DNA from: Aquabacterium sp. | GTDB lineage: Bacteria; Pseudomonadota; Gammaproteobacteria; Burkholderiales; Burkholderiaceae_C | Length of the DNA: 64,000 nucleotides | Direction: 5' to 3' | Assembly: GCA_023266355.1 (NCBI GenBank) | Contig: JAHFQM010000011.1 | Coordinates: 1-64,000, forward strand | In this document: positions 7,166 to 15,634 of the stretch, piece after piece | Position numbering within the stretch: the first letter of the stretch is position 1 | How the letters are laid out: each line of letters starts with the position of its first letter | Made by a program: the position numbers and the translations under genes | Notes under the pieces: generated by a model | What the model saw: the letters and a program-made list of their open reading frames with translations, nothing else | Told to the model about the DNA's origin: nothing | The model's database searches: none

Positions 7166-8971
7166 ATGCCACTGCCCAAGCCGCCCACCAAACGCGCTGA
7201 CATGCTGACCGCCGGCGACTACACGTCGCAACCCAAGGCAGCGCGCCCCACGACCAAAACCTCGGCCACACGCGCCGCCAAACCGAGTGCTGCCGCCCCT
7301 GTGCTGGAACTGGTGCGCCACAGTGGCGCAGCGGAAGCCTCCGCAAGCGCCCACGCCCTGCCCGTGGCCCAGCCCGCGCACGCCAACCCACCGGCCACCG
7401 CGCCCATCACGGCATCCGTCACCACACCAGCCACCAGCCCCAAGCGCCGCAGCCAGCCCACGGTCGCGGACAAATCTGGCCAAGACGCGCCCCGCGCCGC
7501 CAGCGCGCCATCGGCCTCGGCCAAACCGGCGGCCGGCAGCAGCACCCGCCGCCGTCGCCCGGTGAGCGAAGGCCCGGCCAAGCTCTTCGTGCTGGACACC
7601 AACGTGCTGCTGCACGACCCGATGTCCCTGTTCCGCTTCGACGAGCACGACGTCTTCCTGCCCATGATCACGCTGGAAGAGCTCGACGGCCACAAGAAGG
7701 GCATGACCGAGGTGGCGCGCAACGCCCGCCAGGTCAGCCGCGACCTCGACGGCCTGGCCGCCGACATGAACAACCGCCAGCAGATGGACCCGGCATCGGG
7801 CATCGCGCTGGCCAAGACCGGCCACGCCGAAGCCGCTGGCAAGCTCTATTTCCAGACCTCCGGCCTGGACTTCGAGCTGCCCATGGGCCTGCCCCCCGGC
7901 AAGGCCGACAACCAGATCCTCGGCGTGGTGCAAGCCCTGCGCAAGGCCCACCCCGAACGCGAGGTGGTGCTGGTGTCCAAGGACATCAACATGCGCATCA
8001 AGGCCCGCGCCCTGGGCCTGCCCGCGGAAGACTATTTCAACGACAAGACGCTGGACGACGGCGACCTGCTCTACACCGGCGTGCTGCCCCTGCCCGCCGA
8101 TTTCTGGGAGCGCCACGCCAAGGGCATGGAGAGCTGGCAGCAAGGCGGCATCACCTACTACCGCGTCAGCGGCCCGATGGTGCCGGCGCTGATGGTCAAC
8201 CAGTTCATCTACCTGGAAAGCCCGGGCGCCACGCCCTGGTACGGCAAGGTCGCCGAGATCACCGGCAAGACCGCCGTGCTGCGCACGCTCAAGGACTTCG
8301 CCCACCAGAAACACGCCGTCTGGGGTGTCACGGCGCGCAACCGCGAACAGAACTTCGCCCTCAACCTGCTGATGGACCCGGAATGCGACTTCGTGACGCT
8401 GACCGGCTCGGCCGGCACCGGCAAGACGCTGATGACGCTGGCCGCCGCGCTGTCGCAGGTGCTCGATGAGCGCCGCTACACCGAGATCATCGTCACCCGC
8501 GTGACCGTGCCGGTGGGCGAGGACATCGGCTTCCTGCCAGGCACCGAAGAGGAAAAGATGTCGCCCTGGATGGGCGCGCTGGACGACAACCTCGAAGTGC
8601 TGGCCCGTGGCGACACGTCTGCTGGCGAATGGGGGCGTGCCGCCACCAACGAGCTGGTGCGCAGCAAGATCAAGATCAAGTCCATGAACTTCATGCGGGG
8701 ACGCACCTTCCTCAACAAGTTCCTGATCATCGACGAGGCGCAGAACCTGACGCCCAAGCAGATGAAGACGCTGATCACCCGCGCGGGTCCGGGCACCAAG
8801 ATCATCTGCCTGGGCAACCTGGCACAGATCGACACGCCCTACCTGACCGAAGGTTCCTCGGGCCTGACCTTCGCGGTGGACAAGTTCAAGGGCTGGCCGC
8901 ACAGCGGGCACGTCACCCTGGCGCGCGGCGAGCGCTCGCGCCTGGCGGATTTCGCCTCCGAGGTGCTCTGA
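7166..8971 (+). CDS. phoH: PIN-PhoH fusion ATPase/ribonuclease (PhoH2/YlaK type)
   Basis: A 601-residue fusion of a PIN ribonuclease domain and a PhoH ATPase, the architecture linked to RNA unwinding and cleavage. Residues 1-135 are an Ala/Pro/Thr-rich, probably disordered, N-terminal extension. The PIN domain starts near 139 with LFVLDTNVLLHDP and continues through ITLEELDGHKKG, giving the acidic metal site. The PhoH domain has Walker A GSAGTGKT at about 413-420, GEDIGFLPGTEEEKM, and Walker B FLIIDEAQN. The start gives a continuous frame with no better internal ATG before the PIN domain, although the extension is unusually long. A Rho-independent terminator follows at 9032-9059. Confidence 0.92.
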   Translation: MPLPKPPTKRADMLTAGDYTSQPKAARPTTKTSATRAAKPSAAAPVLELVRHSGAAEASASAHALPVAQPAHANPPATAPITASVTTPATSPKRRSQPTVADKSGQDAPRAASAPSASAKPAAGSSTRRRRPVSEGPAKLFVLDTNVLLHDPMSLFRFDEHDVFLPMITLEELDGHKKGMTEVARNARQVSRDLDGLAADMNNRQQMDPASGIALAKTGHAEAAGKLYFQTSGLDFELPMGLPPGKADNQILGVVQALRKAHPEREVVLVSKDINMRIKARALGLPAEDYFNDKTLDDGDLLYTGVLPLPADFWERHAKGMESWQQGGITYYRVSGPMVPALMVNQFIYLESPGATPWYGKVAEITGKTAVLRTLKDFAHQKHAVWGVTARNREQNFALNLLMDPECDFVTLTGSAGTGKTLMTLAAALSQVLDERRYTEIIVTRVTVPVGEDIGFLPGTEEEKMSPWMGALDDNLEVLARGDTSAGEWGRAATNELVRSKIKIKSMNFMRGRTFLNKFLIIDEAQNLTPKQMKTLITRAGPGTKIICLGNLAQIDTPYLTEGSSGLTFAVDKFKGWPHSGHVTLARGERSRLADFASEVL

Positions 8972-9031
8972 GCCAGCGGCGCCCGCACACGCCGCCACTG
9001 CGGCACACCCCGCGCTCTGCCAAGGGCGCCC

Positions 9032-9059
9032 AAAAACCGAGGCCTCGCCTCGGTTTTTT
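9032..9059. terminator. Intrinsic terminator after phoH
   Basis: 12-bp stem AAAAACCGAGGC / GCCTCGGTTTTT, loop CTC, ending in six T. Confidence 0.85.
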
Positions 9060-9187
9060 CATGCCTCGGAAAATGGTGGGCATCCCACGAATGCGGGGCC
9101 CCCGGATGGCAGGAATTGGCACCAGCTGTGCCCCCTTCTTGCGCCCAGGCCCTGTGCACGCGCGGCACAGCGCCGGACAATCGGGGC

Positions 9188-10441
9188 ATGGACTCTCCTC
9201 TGCAATCCGTGCAGTTGCTGATGCTGCTGGGGCTGGTGGCCTCGGTGATGACCATCGCCACCACGCGCCTGATGCGGCTGAACCCGCCGTGGCTGCCCGG
9301 CTGGCTGCGCTTTGCCTGGCTGAGCGACCTGGTGCTGTCGTCCGACCCTCGGCAAAAAGCCCTGGGGCGTCGCTTCATGGTCGGCGTGGCCAACTGCCTG
9401 GCGGGCGTCCTGGCCTTGAACGTCGGCGTGGTGCATGGCCTGATCGATGCCACGGCCTGCCTCTACCTCACCAGCGCGGCCCTGGCGACCCTGGCCGTGT
9501 TCTACGCCCTGATGCGCAGCGGCCTGAACCAGCGGCTGGCCGACCCCTCGATGGTCGAGCCGCAGACCTGGGTCATCATCGGCTTCCTGGCTTGGGGCTA
9601 CCTGATCGGTGGGCCCGGCCGCCCGGTGGCGCTCTTGCTGCTGGTGGCCATCCTGACCTTCACCATGTCCACCACCACCTTCCCGCAACTGGCCCGCGAA
9701 AGCCTGCTGGCCGCGGTGCTGTTCGGCGCGGTGATGTGGCGGGTGGCCTCGCTGGAAGGCGGCTCCGCCTCCGCCGACGTGCTGCAGTGGGTGTTCTTCT
9801 GCGTGATGCTGCTCGTGCTGGTCACGCTGTGCCTGCTGGTCGCGCAGATGTCGCGCTTGCGTGGCGAGGCGCAATGCCACCAGGCCGAGCTCAACGACGC
9901 CCTGGGGCGCATCCGCGAACTGGCCACGCACGACGACCTCACCGGGCTGTTCAACCGCCGCCACATGCTGGAGAGGCTGAACAACGAGAAGCACCGCAGC
10001 ATCCGTTCAGGCCGCAGTTTCTGCCTGGCCATGATCGACATCGACCACTTCAAGCGGGTCAACGACCAGTTTGGCCATGGCACGGGCGACCAGGTGCTGG
10101 GCAGCGTGGCCAACACCATCTCGGCCGGCCTGCGCGAAACCGACGTGGTCGCGCGCTGGGGCGGCGAGGAGTTCCTCGTGATGTTCACCGACACCGACCT
10201 GGCCACGGCCGAGCGGGTGCTGGTGCGCATCCAGCAGGCGCTGGCACAGACCACGGTGGCCGAGTCGGCACCGCAGCTGCGCGTGACCTTCTCAGCTGGC
10301 GTGACCGGCTACCAGCCCGACGAAATGCTGACGCGCACCATCGACCGGGCCGACCGCGCCTTGTACGCGGCCAAAGCGGCAGGCCGTGCCTGCGTGCTGC
10401 GGGACCCGCCCGACCTGCGGGCATCGTCCCAGGCGGCCTGA
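9188..10441 (+). CDS. Membrane-anchored diguanylate cyclase (GGDEF)
   Basis: Makes cyclic-di-GMP from two GTP. The 417-residue protein has about six hydrophobic segments in residues 1-220 (for example LLMLLGLVASVMTIATTRLM). A short coiled linker and a GGDEF domain from about residue 260 follow. The signature HDDLTGLFNRR, metal-binding MIDIDHFKRVND and intact active-site RWGGEEF (about 325-329) are present, so catalysis is expected. I see no clear RxxD inhibitory site just upstream of GGEEF. The start at 9188 begins the first membrane segment. An upstream in-frame ATG (9116) would add 24 residues without membrane character. The input signal is unknown. Confidence 0.9.
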   Translation: MDSPLQSVQLLMLLGLVASVMTIATTRLMRLNPPWLPGWLRFAWLSDLVLSSDPRQKALGRRFMVGVANCLAGVLALNVGVVHGLIDATACLYLTSAALATLAVFYALMRSGLNQRLADPSMVEPQTWVIIGFLAWGYLIGGPGRPVALLLLVAILTFTMSTTTFPQLARESLLAAVLFGAVMWRVASLEGGSASADVLQWVFFCVMLLVLVTLCLLVAQMSRLRGEAQCHQAELNDALGRIRELATHDDLTGLFNRRHMLERLNNEKHRSIRSGRSFCLAMIDIDHFKRVNDQFGHGTGDQVLGSVANTISAGLRETDVVARWGGEEFLVMFTDTDLATAERVLVRIQQALAQTTVAESAPQLRVTFSAGVTGYQPDEMLTRTIDRADRALYAAKAAGRACVLRDPPDLRASSQAA

Positions 10442-10453
10442 GCAGGCGGCCTG

Positions 10454-10472
10454 AGTCCTCCGAGAGAGGACT
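10454..10472. terminator. Hairpin between convergent diguanylate cyclase and rlmD
   Basis: 7-bp stem AGTCCTC / GAGGACT with loop CGAGA in the 62-bp convergent gap. There is no T-tract, so function is uncertain. Confidence 0.35.
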
Positions 10473-10503
10473 GAGCACAGCCCCGATCCGCAGCCCCGAT
10501 CCT

Positions 10504-11976
10504 TCAGGCCCGCTCGAACACCGCCATGCTCTCGACGTGGGCCGTGTGCGGGAACATGTTGACCGCGCCTGCCATCACGCAGCGGTAGCCGCCCTGGTGC
10601 ACCAGCAAGCCTGCATCGCGCGCCAGCGTGGCCGGGTTGCAACTCACGTAGACGATGCGCTTCGGGGGCACCCAGTCGGGCGCCAGCGACGGGTCCTGGT
10701 GCAGATCGGCCACGGCCTTGGCCAGGGCGAAAGCGCCTTCGCGCGGTGGGTCCACCAGCCACTTGTCGGCATGGCCGTAGCTGGCCAGCTCCTGGGGCGT
10801 GATCTCGAAAAGGTTGCGCGCCACAAACGACGTGCGCTCGGCCACGCCGTTGAAGCGGGCGTTTTCCAGCGAACGGGCCACCAGCGTTTCGCTGCCCTCG
10901 ATGCCCAGCACCTCGCGGGCCTGGGTGGCCAGCGGCAGGGTGAAATTGCCCAGGCCGCAGAACCAGTCGATGACGCGCTCGTCGCGCTGCACATCGAGCA
11001 GGCGCAAGGCCCGGCCCACCAGCACCTGGTTGATGGCGTGGTTGACCTGGGTGAAGTCGGTCGGTTTGAACGGCATGGTGATGCCGAACTCGGGCAAGGT
11101 GTAGTCGAGCTTGGGCAGGGCCTCGTCCAGCGGGTGGACGGTGTCCGGACCCTTGGGCTGCAACCACCACGACAGGGTCTGCTGGCCACTGCCCACCGGG
11201 CCGTGCGCCTGGGCGAAGTCGCGCAGGTGCTGGGCGTCGGAGGCGCTCAGGGGCTCCAGGTGACGCAGCACCAGCACCGTGACCTCGGTGCCCACGGCCA
11301 CCTCTATCTGCGGCAGGCGGTCGCGCGCTTCCATGCGGCCGATGAGCCCGCGCAGCGGCATCAGCAAGGCGCTGACGTGGGGCGGCAGCACCTCGCACAC
11401 GCCCATGTCGGCCACGTAGCGGGATTTGCGCTCGTGGAAGCCCACCAGCACCGTGCCCTTCTTGACGACGTGGCGCACCGACAGGCGAGCGCGGTAGCGG
11501 TAGCCCCAGGTCGGGCCTTCGATGGGGCGCAGCAGCATCTCGGGCTTGACCTTGCCCAGGTGCCAGAGGTTGTCTTCCAGCACGCGCTGCTTGACGGCCA
11601 CCTGCGCGCTGGGGTGGAAGTGCTGCATCTTGCAGCCACCGCACAGGCCGAAATGCACGCACTTTGGCGTCACGCGCTGCGAGCTTTCGGTGCGGCGCTC
11701 GGCCATCGTCGCCTGCTCCCAGTTGTTCTTGCGGCGGCTGACGCTGACGCGCACCTCCTCGCCGGGCAGCGCGTCTTCGATGAACACCACCTTGCCATTG
11801 GCGCGGTGGGCCACACCCTGCGCTTCAAGGTCGAGCGACTCGACCTTCAGCCACTCCAGATGGGGTGGCACGGGGGGTTCGGTGGACTCGGCAGGGGCAA
11901 GGCCTTCGGGCGCGGCAAGGGCCTCGGCGGGCGCGGGGGAAGCAGAAAGCAAATCGGGGGATGCGTCGGTCGTCAT
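10504..11976 (-). CDS. rlmD: 23S rRNA (uracil-1939-C5)-methyltransferase
   Basis: SAM-dependent RNA methyltransferase of the RumA/TrmA family acting on 23S rRNA. The 490-residue protein has an N-terminal Pro/Ala-rich extension (1-37) and a TRAM-like domain. The 4Fe-4S cluster cysteines are C106, C112, C115 and C194 (CVHFGLCGGC and DMGVCEVL). The SAM site has WFCGLGNFTLPLA, and the catalytic cysteine is about C446 in YVSCNPATLARD. It is the last gene of surE-pcm-nlpD-rlmD. The ATG lies inside a perfect 12-bp inverted repeat (11952-11985), so the true start may be downstream, or translation may be structure-controlled. Confidence 0.93.
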   Translation of the reverse strand: MTTDASPDLLSASPAPAEALAAPEGLAPAESTEPPVPPHLEWLKVESLDLEAQGVAHRANGKVVFIEDALPGEEVRVSVSRRKNNWEQATMAERRTESSQRVTPKCVHFGLCGGCKMQHFHPSAQVAVKQRVLEDNLWHLGKVKPEMLLRPIEGPTWGYRYRARLSVRHVVKKGTVLVGFHERKSRYVADMGVCEVLPPHVSALLMPLRGLIGRMEARDRLPQIEVAVGTEVTVLVLRHLEPLSASDAQHLRDFAQAHGPVGSGQQTLSWWLQPKGPDTVHPLDEALPKLDYTLPEFGITMPFKPTDFTQVNHAINQVLVGRALRLLDVQRDERVIDWFCGLGNFTLPLATQAREVLGIEGSETLVARSLENARFNGVAERTSFVARNLFEITPQELASYGHADKWLVDPPREGAFALAKAVADLHQDPSLAPDWVPPKRIVYVSCNPATLARDAGLLVHQGGYRCVMAGAVNMFPHTAHVESMAVFERA

Positions 11977-11985
11977 CCCCCGATT
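11952..11985 (-). promoter_or_regulatory. Perfect 12-bp inverted repeat over the rlmD start codon
   Basis: AATCGGGGGATG / CATCCCCCGATT with a 10-nt loop. In the rlmD-sense transcript the upstream arm contains the G-rich candidate ribosome site and the ATG (11974-11976). The RNA after the stem reads TTTGCTTTC, so it could instead act as an attenuator or terminator after nlpD. Confidence 0.6.
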
Positions 11986-12027
11986 GTCTCAGGACTGGGC
12001 GGTGCTGCACGGGGCAGCCCGGGCAGA

Positions 12028-12957
12028 TCAGCGGCTGGGCAGTTGCTTGGCCGGGTCCACCGGCTTGCCGCCCTTACGGATCTCGAAGTGCAGCTGCACG
12101 CGGTCGGAGTCGGTCGAACCCATCTCGGCGATTTTCTGGCCCTTGCGCACGACCTGGTCTTCCTTGACGAGCAAGGTCTGGTTGTGGGCGTAGGCGGTGA
12201 GGAAGTCGCCGCTGTGCTTGAGGATGACGAGGTTGCCGTAGCCGCGCAGGCCCGATCCGGCATAGACCACCCGGCCATCGGCCGAGGCCTGGACAGGATC
12301 GCCCGCCTTGCCCGAGAAGGTCAGGCCCTTGTGCTTGCCTTCCTCGAAGCCGCCGATGACGGGGCCGCTGGCCGGCCAACCCCAGTTGGGTTCGTCCACG
12401 TCTTTCGCTTCCGCCGCGGGGGCGGCGGGTGGCGTGACGCTGGGCTGCGCCGCGGCCGCGCCAGAGGCTGCCCCCGAGGCCGCACCCGAAGAGGCACCGC
12501 CCACAGTGGATGCGGTGGTGGCGGGAGCGCCCTTGCCGGCTGGCGTTTTGTTGTCGAGCCCGCGGGATTCGATCTTGGGGCTGGTCACGGGCTTGGTGGA
12601 CACGCCACTGGCCGTGGTTTCGCCCACCGGCGGCGCCACGCGCAGCACCTGATCGACTTCGATGCGGTTGGGGTTGTCCAGGCCATTCCAGGCGGCGATG
12701 TCGCGCCAGTTCTGGCCGGCGTCCAGGGCGATGCGGATCAGCGTGTCGCCCGGCTTGACGCTGTAGTAGCCGGGCTTGCCGGCGTTTTCGGCGCCAGGCA
12801 GCACCTTGGCCGGGGACTGGCCAGACGCGCTGCTGGCACCGGTCACAGGCGCGGGCTTGGCGCGGTCTTCCACGGGCGCACGGCGGTTGGACGAAGCGCA
12901 GCCCGCGAGGACGAGCAAGGCGGCTGCGGCGGCAGCCAGACGGAAAGATGAGCTCAT
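12028..12957 (-). CDS. nlpD: NlpD-family lipoprotein (LysM + LytM/M23)
   Basis: Outer-membrane lipoprotein activator of cell-wall amidases during septation. The 309-residue protein has a lipobox VLAGC with the acylated C20. A LysM peptidoglycan-binding domain spans about 62-107 (YYSVKPGDTLIRIALDAGQN), followed by an Ala/Ser/Gly-rich linker and an M23 domain from about 190. The zinc motifs are degenerate: the HxxxD position reads KHKGLTF and the HxH position reads VQLHFEIR. It should therefore regulate rather than cut peptidoglycan, as known for NlpD/EnvC. The ATG at 12957 gives the shortest lipoprotein signal; ATGs lie two and more codons upstream. It lies 52 bp after pcm and 51 bp before rlmD, the place where rpoS is usually found. 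Confidence 0.92.
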   Translation of the reverse strand: MSSSFRLAAAAAALLVLAGCASSNRRAPVEDRAKPAPVTGASSASGQSPAKVLPGAENAGKPGYYSVKPGDTLIRIALDAGQNWRDIAAWNGLDNPNRIEVDQVLRVAPPVGETTASGVSTKPVTSPKIESRGLDNKTPAGKGAPATTASTVGGASSGAASGAASGAAAAQPSVTPPAAPAAEAKDVDEPNWGWPASGPVIGGFEEGKHKGLTFSGKAGDPVQASADGRVVYAGSGLRGYGNLVILKHSGDFLTAYAHNQTLLVKEDQVVRKGQKIAEMGSTDSDRVQLHFEIRKGGKPVDPAKQLPSR

Positions 12958-13009
12958 GTGCATGCGGATACTCGACGAGGCGCTGGACGCGGCCAGCACC
13001 TTTCAGGGA

Positions 13010-13900
13010 TCACGTGGTGCCTGATTTTAGAGGGACGAACAAGACAGCACCCGCACGGCTGTGCTGCAGGCTGCCATCGGGCAGTCGGTCCACGATGCTC
13101 AGCACCTGCTGGCCACCGCGGGCGTCCTCGACCGGCGCCACCAGGCGACCACCGGGCGCCAGCTGGTCCAGCCAGGCCTGGGGCAAGGCGGCACCGCCGG
13201 CAGCGGCGATGATGGTGTCGTAGGGAGCTTGCGGCGCGTGACCGACCATGCCATCACCATACACCAATCGCACGTCAGGCCAACCGGGCAGGCTGTGACG
13301 CAACTGGTCAAGCTGCGCACGGGCCTTGAGGTGCAGGTCGCGCAGGCGCTCGATGGAGACCACCTGGCGCGCCAGGTGCGCCAGCAGCGCGGCCTGGTAG
13401 CCGCAACCCGTGCCGATTTCCAGGCAGGCGCCCAGGGGGCGCGCCTCGCTGCCAGGGCGGGCGGCGTGGAGCACGGGCAGGCCCGGGCGTGCACACAACA
13501 TCTGGATCATGGCCGCCACCACCGAGGGCTTGGAGATGGTCTGGCCCAGGCCGATGGGCAGGCTGGTGTCTTCGTAGGCCTGGTTGACCAGGGCCGAATC
13601 GACGAACTGGTGGCGCGGCACCTGGCCAAAAGCGTGCAAGAGCGCCGGGTGCGAGATGCCCTCGGCCGCCAGGCGCTCGACCATGCGCACGCGCACCCGC
13701 ACCGAGTCCAGGCCCACGCCCTGCGGCGTGGTGTGGCGCAGGCGCTCCTGGGCGGCGTGCTGCAGCGGCGCTTGCGGGCGCAGGACCTCTCGGCCATCGC
13801 GGGCCAGGCGCGCAGCGCCACCGGCGACCGGCACGGCCGAGACGCGGTCGAGCTGCAGCGGGAAGCGGCGAGGCTTGCGCTCGGGGTGGCCTTCGCTCAT
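13010..13900 (-). CDS. pcm: Protein-L-isoaspartate O-methyltransferase
   Basis: Repairs isoaspartyl residues in aged proteins with SAM. The 296-residue protein is longer than the E. coli enzyme (208) because of an N-terminal extension of about 65 residues. The core shows MVERLAAEGI, VPRHQFVD, the substrate loop YEDTSLPIGLGQTIS and SAM motif I CLEIGTGCGYQAALL. The C-terminal half has APYDTIIAAAGG and LAPGGRLVAPV. Its ATG overlaps the surE stop by 4 bp (13897-13900), so the two are translationally coupled. Confidence 0.94.
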   Translation of the reverse strand: MSEGHPERKPRRFPLQLDRVSAVPVAGGAARLARDGREVLRPQAPLQHAAQERLRHTTPQGVGLDSVRVRVRMVERLAAEGISHPALLHAFGQVPRHQFVDSALVNQAYEDTSLPIGLGQTISKPSVVAAMIQMLCARPGLPVLHAARPGSEARPLGACLEIGTGCGYQAALLAHLARQVVSIERLRDLHLKARAQLDQLRHSLPGWPDVRLVYGDGMVGHAPQAPYDTIIAAAGGAALPQAWLDQLAPGGRLVAPVEDARGGQQVLSIVDRLPDGSLQHSRAGAVLFVPLKSGTT

Positions 13901-14667
13901 CGGCGGCCCACCCAGTCCTGCCAGGCGGGCAGGCGCGCGTGGTCGGTCATGTCCACCTGCAGGGGCGTGATCGAGACGCGCCCTTCGCGAACGGCGTGAA
14001 AATCGGTGCCTGCGGCATCGTCCAGGGCCTCACCGGCGGGGCCGATCCAGTAGAAGGTGTCGCCGCGGGGGTTGAGCTGCGCCACCGCCGGGAAACTGGC
14101 GTGGCGGCGGCCCAGGCGGGTGACTTCCCAGGCGGCTTGGTCGGCATCGGCCCGCGCGGGGATGTTCACGTTCAGCAGCCAGGGACGCGCGACCTGCCCG
14201 GCCGTGGTCTGGGCGGCCTGTTGCGCCAGCGCGTGCTCGATGACGCGGCGGGCCACGCGGGTGGCCACGTCCAGGTGCTGCCAGCCCTTCTCGGCCAGGG
14301 AAAACGCGATGGCCGGGACGCCGAACAGGTGGCCCTCGGTGGCGGCGGCCACGGTGCCGGAGTACAGCGTGTCGTCGCCCATGTTGGCGCCGTTGTTGAT
14401 GCCCGAGAGCACCAGATCGGGGCGCGGGATCAGCCCGGAGGTCAAGGCCAGGTGAACGCTGTCGGACGGTGTGCCGCTGACGAAGCGGAAGCCATTGCCA
14501 GCCGTGTGCAGGCTGAGCGGCTGGTGCAGCGTCAAGGCGTTGGAGGTGCCGCTGGCGTTGCGCTCGGGCGCAAAGACGTCCACCGTGCCCAGGCCCGCGC
14601 AGGCTTCGACCAGGGCGGAGATGCCGGGCGCCAGGTAACCGTCATCGTTGGCAATGAGAATTCGCAT
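13897..14667 (-). CDS. surE: 5'/3'-nucleotidase SurE
   Basis: Metal-dependent nucleoside monophosphatase and exopolyphosphatase associated with stationary-phase survival. The 256-residue protein begins MRILIANDDGYLAPG with the metal ligands D8 and D9. APERNASGTSNALT and VLSGINNGANMGDDTLYSGTV complete the metal site. An upstream in-frame ATG at 14703 would add 12 residues before the conserved N-terminus, so 14667 is preferred. It is the first gene of surE-pcm-nlpD-rlmD. Confidence 0.96.
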   Translation of the reverse strand: MRILIANDDGYLAPGISALVEACAGLGTVDVFAPERNASGTSNALTLHQPLSLHTAGNGFRFVSGTPSDSVHLALTSGLIPRPDLVLSGINNGANMGDDTLYSGTVAAATEGHLFGVPAIAFSLAEKGWQHLDVATRVARRVIEHALAQQAAQTTAGQVARPWLLNVNIPARADADQAAWEVTRLGRRHASFPAVAQLNPRGDTFYWIGPAGEALDDAAGTDFHAVREGRVSITPLQVDMTDHARLPAWQDWVGRR

Positions 14668-14729
14668 CCGGGGATTGTAGAAGCGCAACGCCTCCCCCCG
14701 CACTTTCCTTCAAGCAGGGGGCATCGGAG

Positions 14730-14759
14730 GTGACGAGGGGGGCCAGTCGCGCAGATAAT
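14730..14759 (+). promoter_or_regulatory. Possible promoter of the response-regulator/kinase pair
   Basis: GATAAT (14754-14759) with GTGACG (14730-14735) 18 bp upstream. It would give a leader of roughly 115 nt before the response regulator ATG. Confidence 0.35.
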
Positions 14760-14879
14760 GCGTTGATGTCAATTGTCCGAAAGGACGACGGCAAATCACA
14801 AATCCGGCAGGGCTCCCCCCAGGAGCGTCGGCAACAAGACAACCCAGGCGACCAGCGACGGCGGCCTCGGGAGGACTCC

Positions 14880-15599
14880 ATGGCTGTCAAGGTATTGATT
14901 CTCGAAGACAACCCGGTGGCCCGGGGCTTTCTCTGCCGCGTGGTGCGGGAGAGCTTCAGCGACATCCACAGCATCACCGAGGTGAGCGATCTGGATGCCG
15001 CCCGGCGCTTGCTGGGCCACCCACCCGGTGGACGGGCCGCACCAGGCATCGACCCCTTCCAGCTGGTCATGGTGGACCTGGAGTTGCCCGATGGCAGCGG
15101 CCTGGAGCTCTTGACCGAGCTGGCCAACTACCCGGCCACGCGCATCGTCACGACGCTGTACTCCGACGACGAGCACCTCTTCCCGGCCTTGCAGTGCGGC
15201 GCCGACGGCTACCTGCTCAAGGAAGACCGCTTCGAGGTGCTGGTCGAGGAGCTGCAGAAAATCGTGCGCGGCCAGCCACCGCTGTCGCCCGCCATCGCAC
15301 GCCGCCTGCTGACGCATTTCCGCTCGGGCGACAGCGTGGCACCGCTGTCGGTGGCTTCGCCGCCTTCGGCCGCCGCCCCCGCGACCGTGATGATGACGGC
15401 CGACCACGAGCGCCTGACCCCGCGCGAGAGCGAGGTGCTGACCTACCTCAGCAAGGGCTTCACGATCAAGGAAATCGCCGCGCTCATGGGCATCAAGTGG
15501 TTCACCGTGAACGACCACATCAAGTCCATCTACAAGAAGCTCAACGTGTCCAGCCGGGCGGAAGCCGCCGTGCTGGCGAGCAAGCAAGGCCTGGTCTGA
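14880..15599 (+). CDS. LuxR/NarL-family response regulator
   Basis: A 239-residue two-component transcription factor. The receiver domain (1-125) has acidic residues E9 and D10 and the phospho-acceptor D66 in LVMVDLELPDGSG. A Ser/Ala/Pro linker of about 25 residues precedes a LuxR helix-turn-helix (LTPRESEVLTYLSKGFTIKEIA). In that domain KWFTVNDHIKSIYKKL is the recognition helix region. The start at 14880 begins the receiver fold and follows GGGAGG; longer in-frame starts exist upstream. The kinase gene starts 35 bp downstream, and the two form an operon. The target genes are unknown. Confidence 0.9.
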   Translation: MAVKVLILEDNPVARGFLCRVVRESFSDIHSITEVSDLDAARRLLGHPPGGRAAPGIDPFQLVMVDLELPDGSGLELLTELANYPATRIVTTLYSDDEHLFPALQCGADGYLLKEDRFEVLVEELQKIVRGQPPLSPAIARRLLTHFRSGDSVAPLSVASPPSAAAPATVMMTADHERLTPRESEVLTYLSKGFTIKEIAALMGIKWFTVNDHIKSIYKKLNVSSRAEAAVLASKQGLV

Positions 15600-15634
15600 G
15601 CGCCGCCTGACGGCGACCGGGCAGGACGATCCCC

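Noticed and set aside
8629..12951. 1440-residue open frame on the plus strand
   Set aside because: It runs out of frame through phoH and the diguanylate cyclase and antisense through rlmD and nlpD. It has no recognisable domain and Arg/His/Gly-rich composition.
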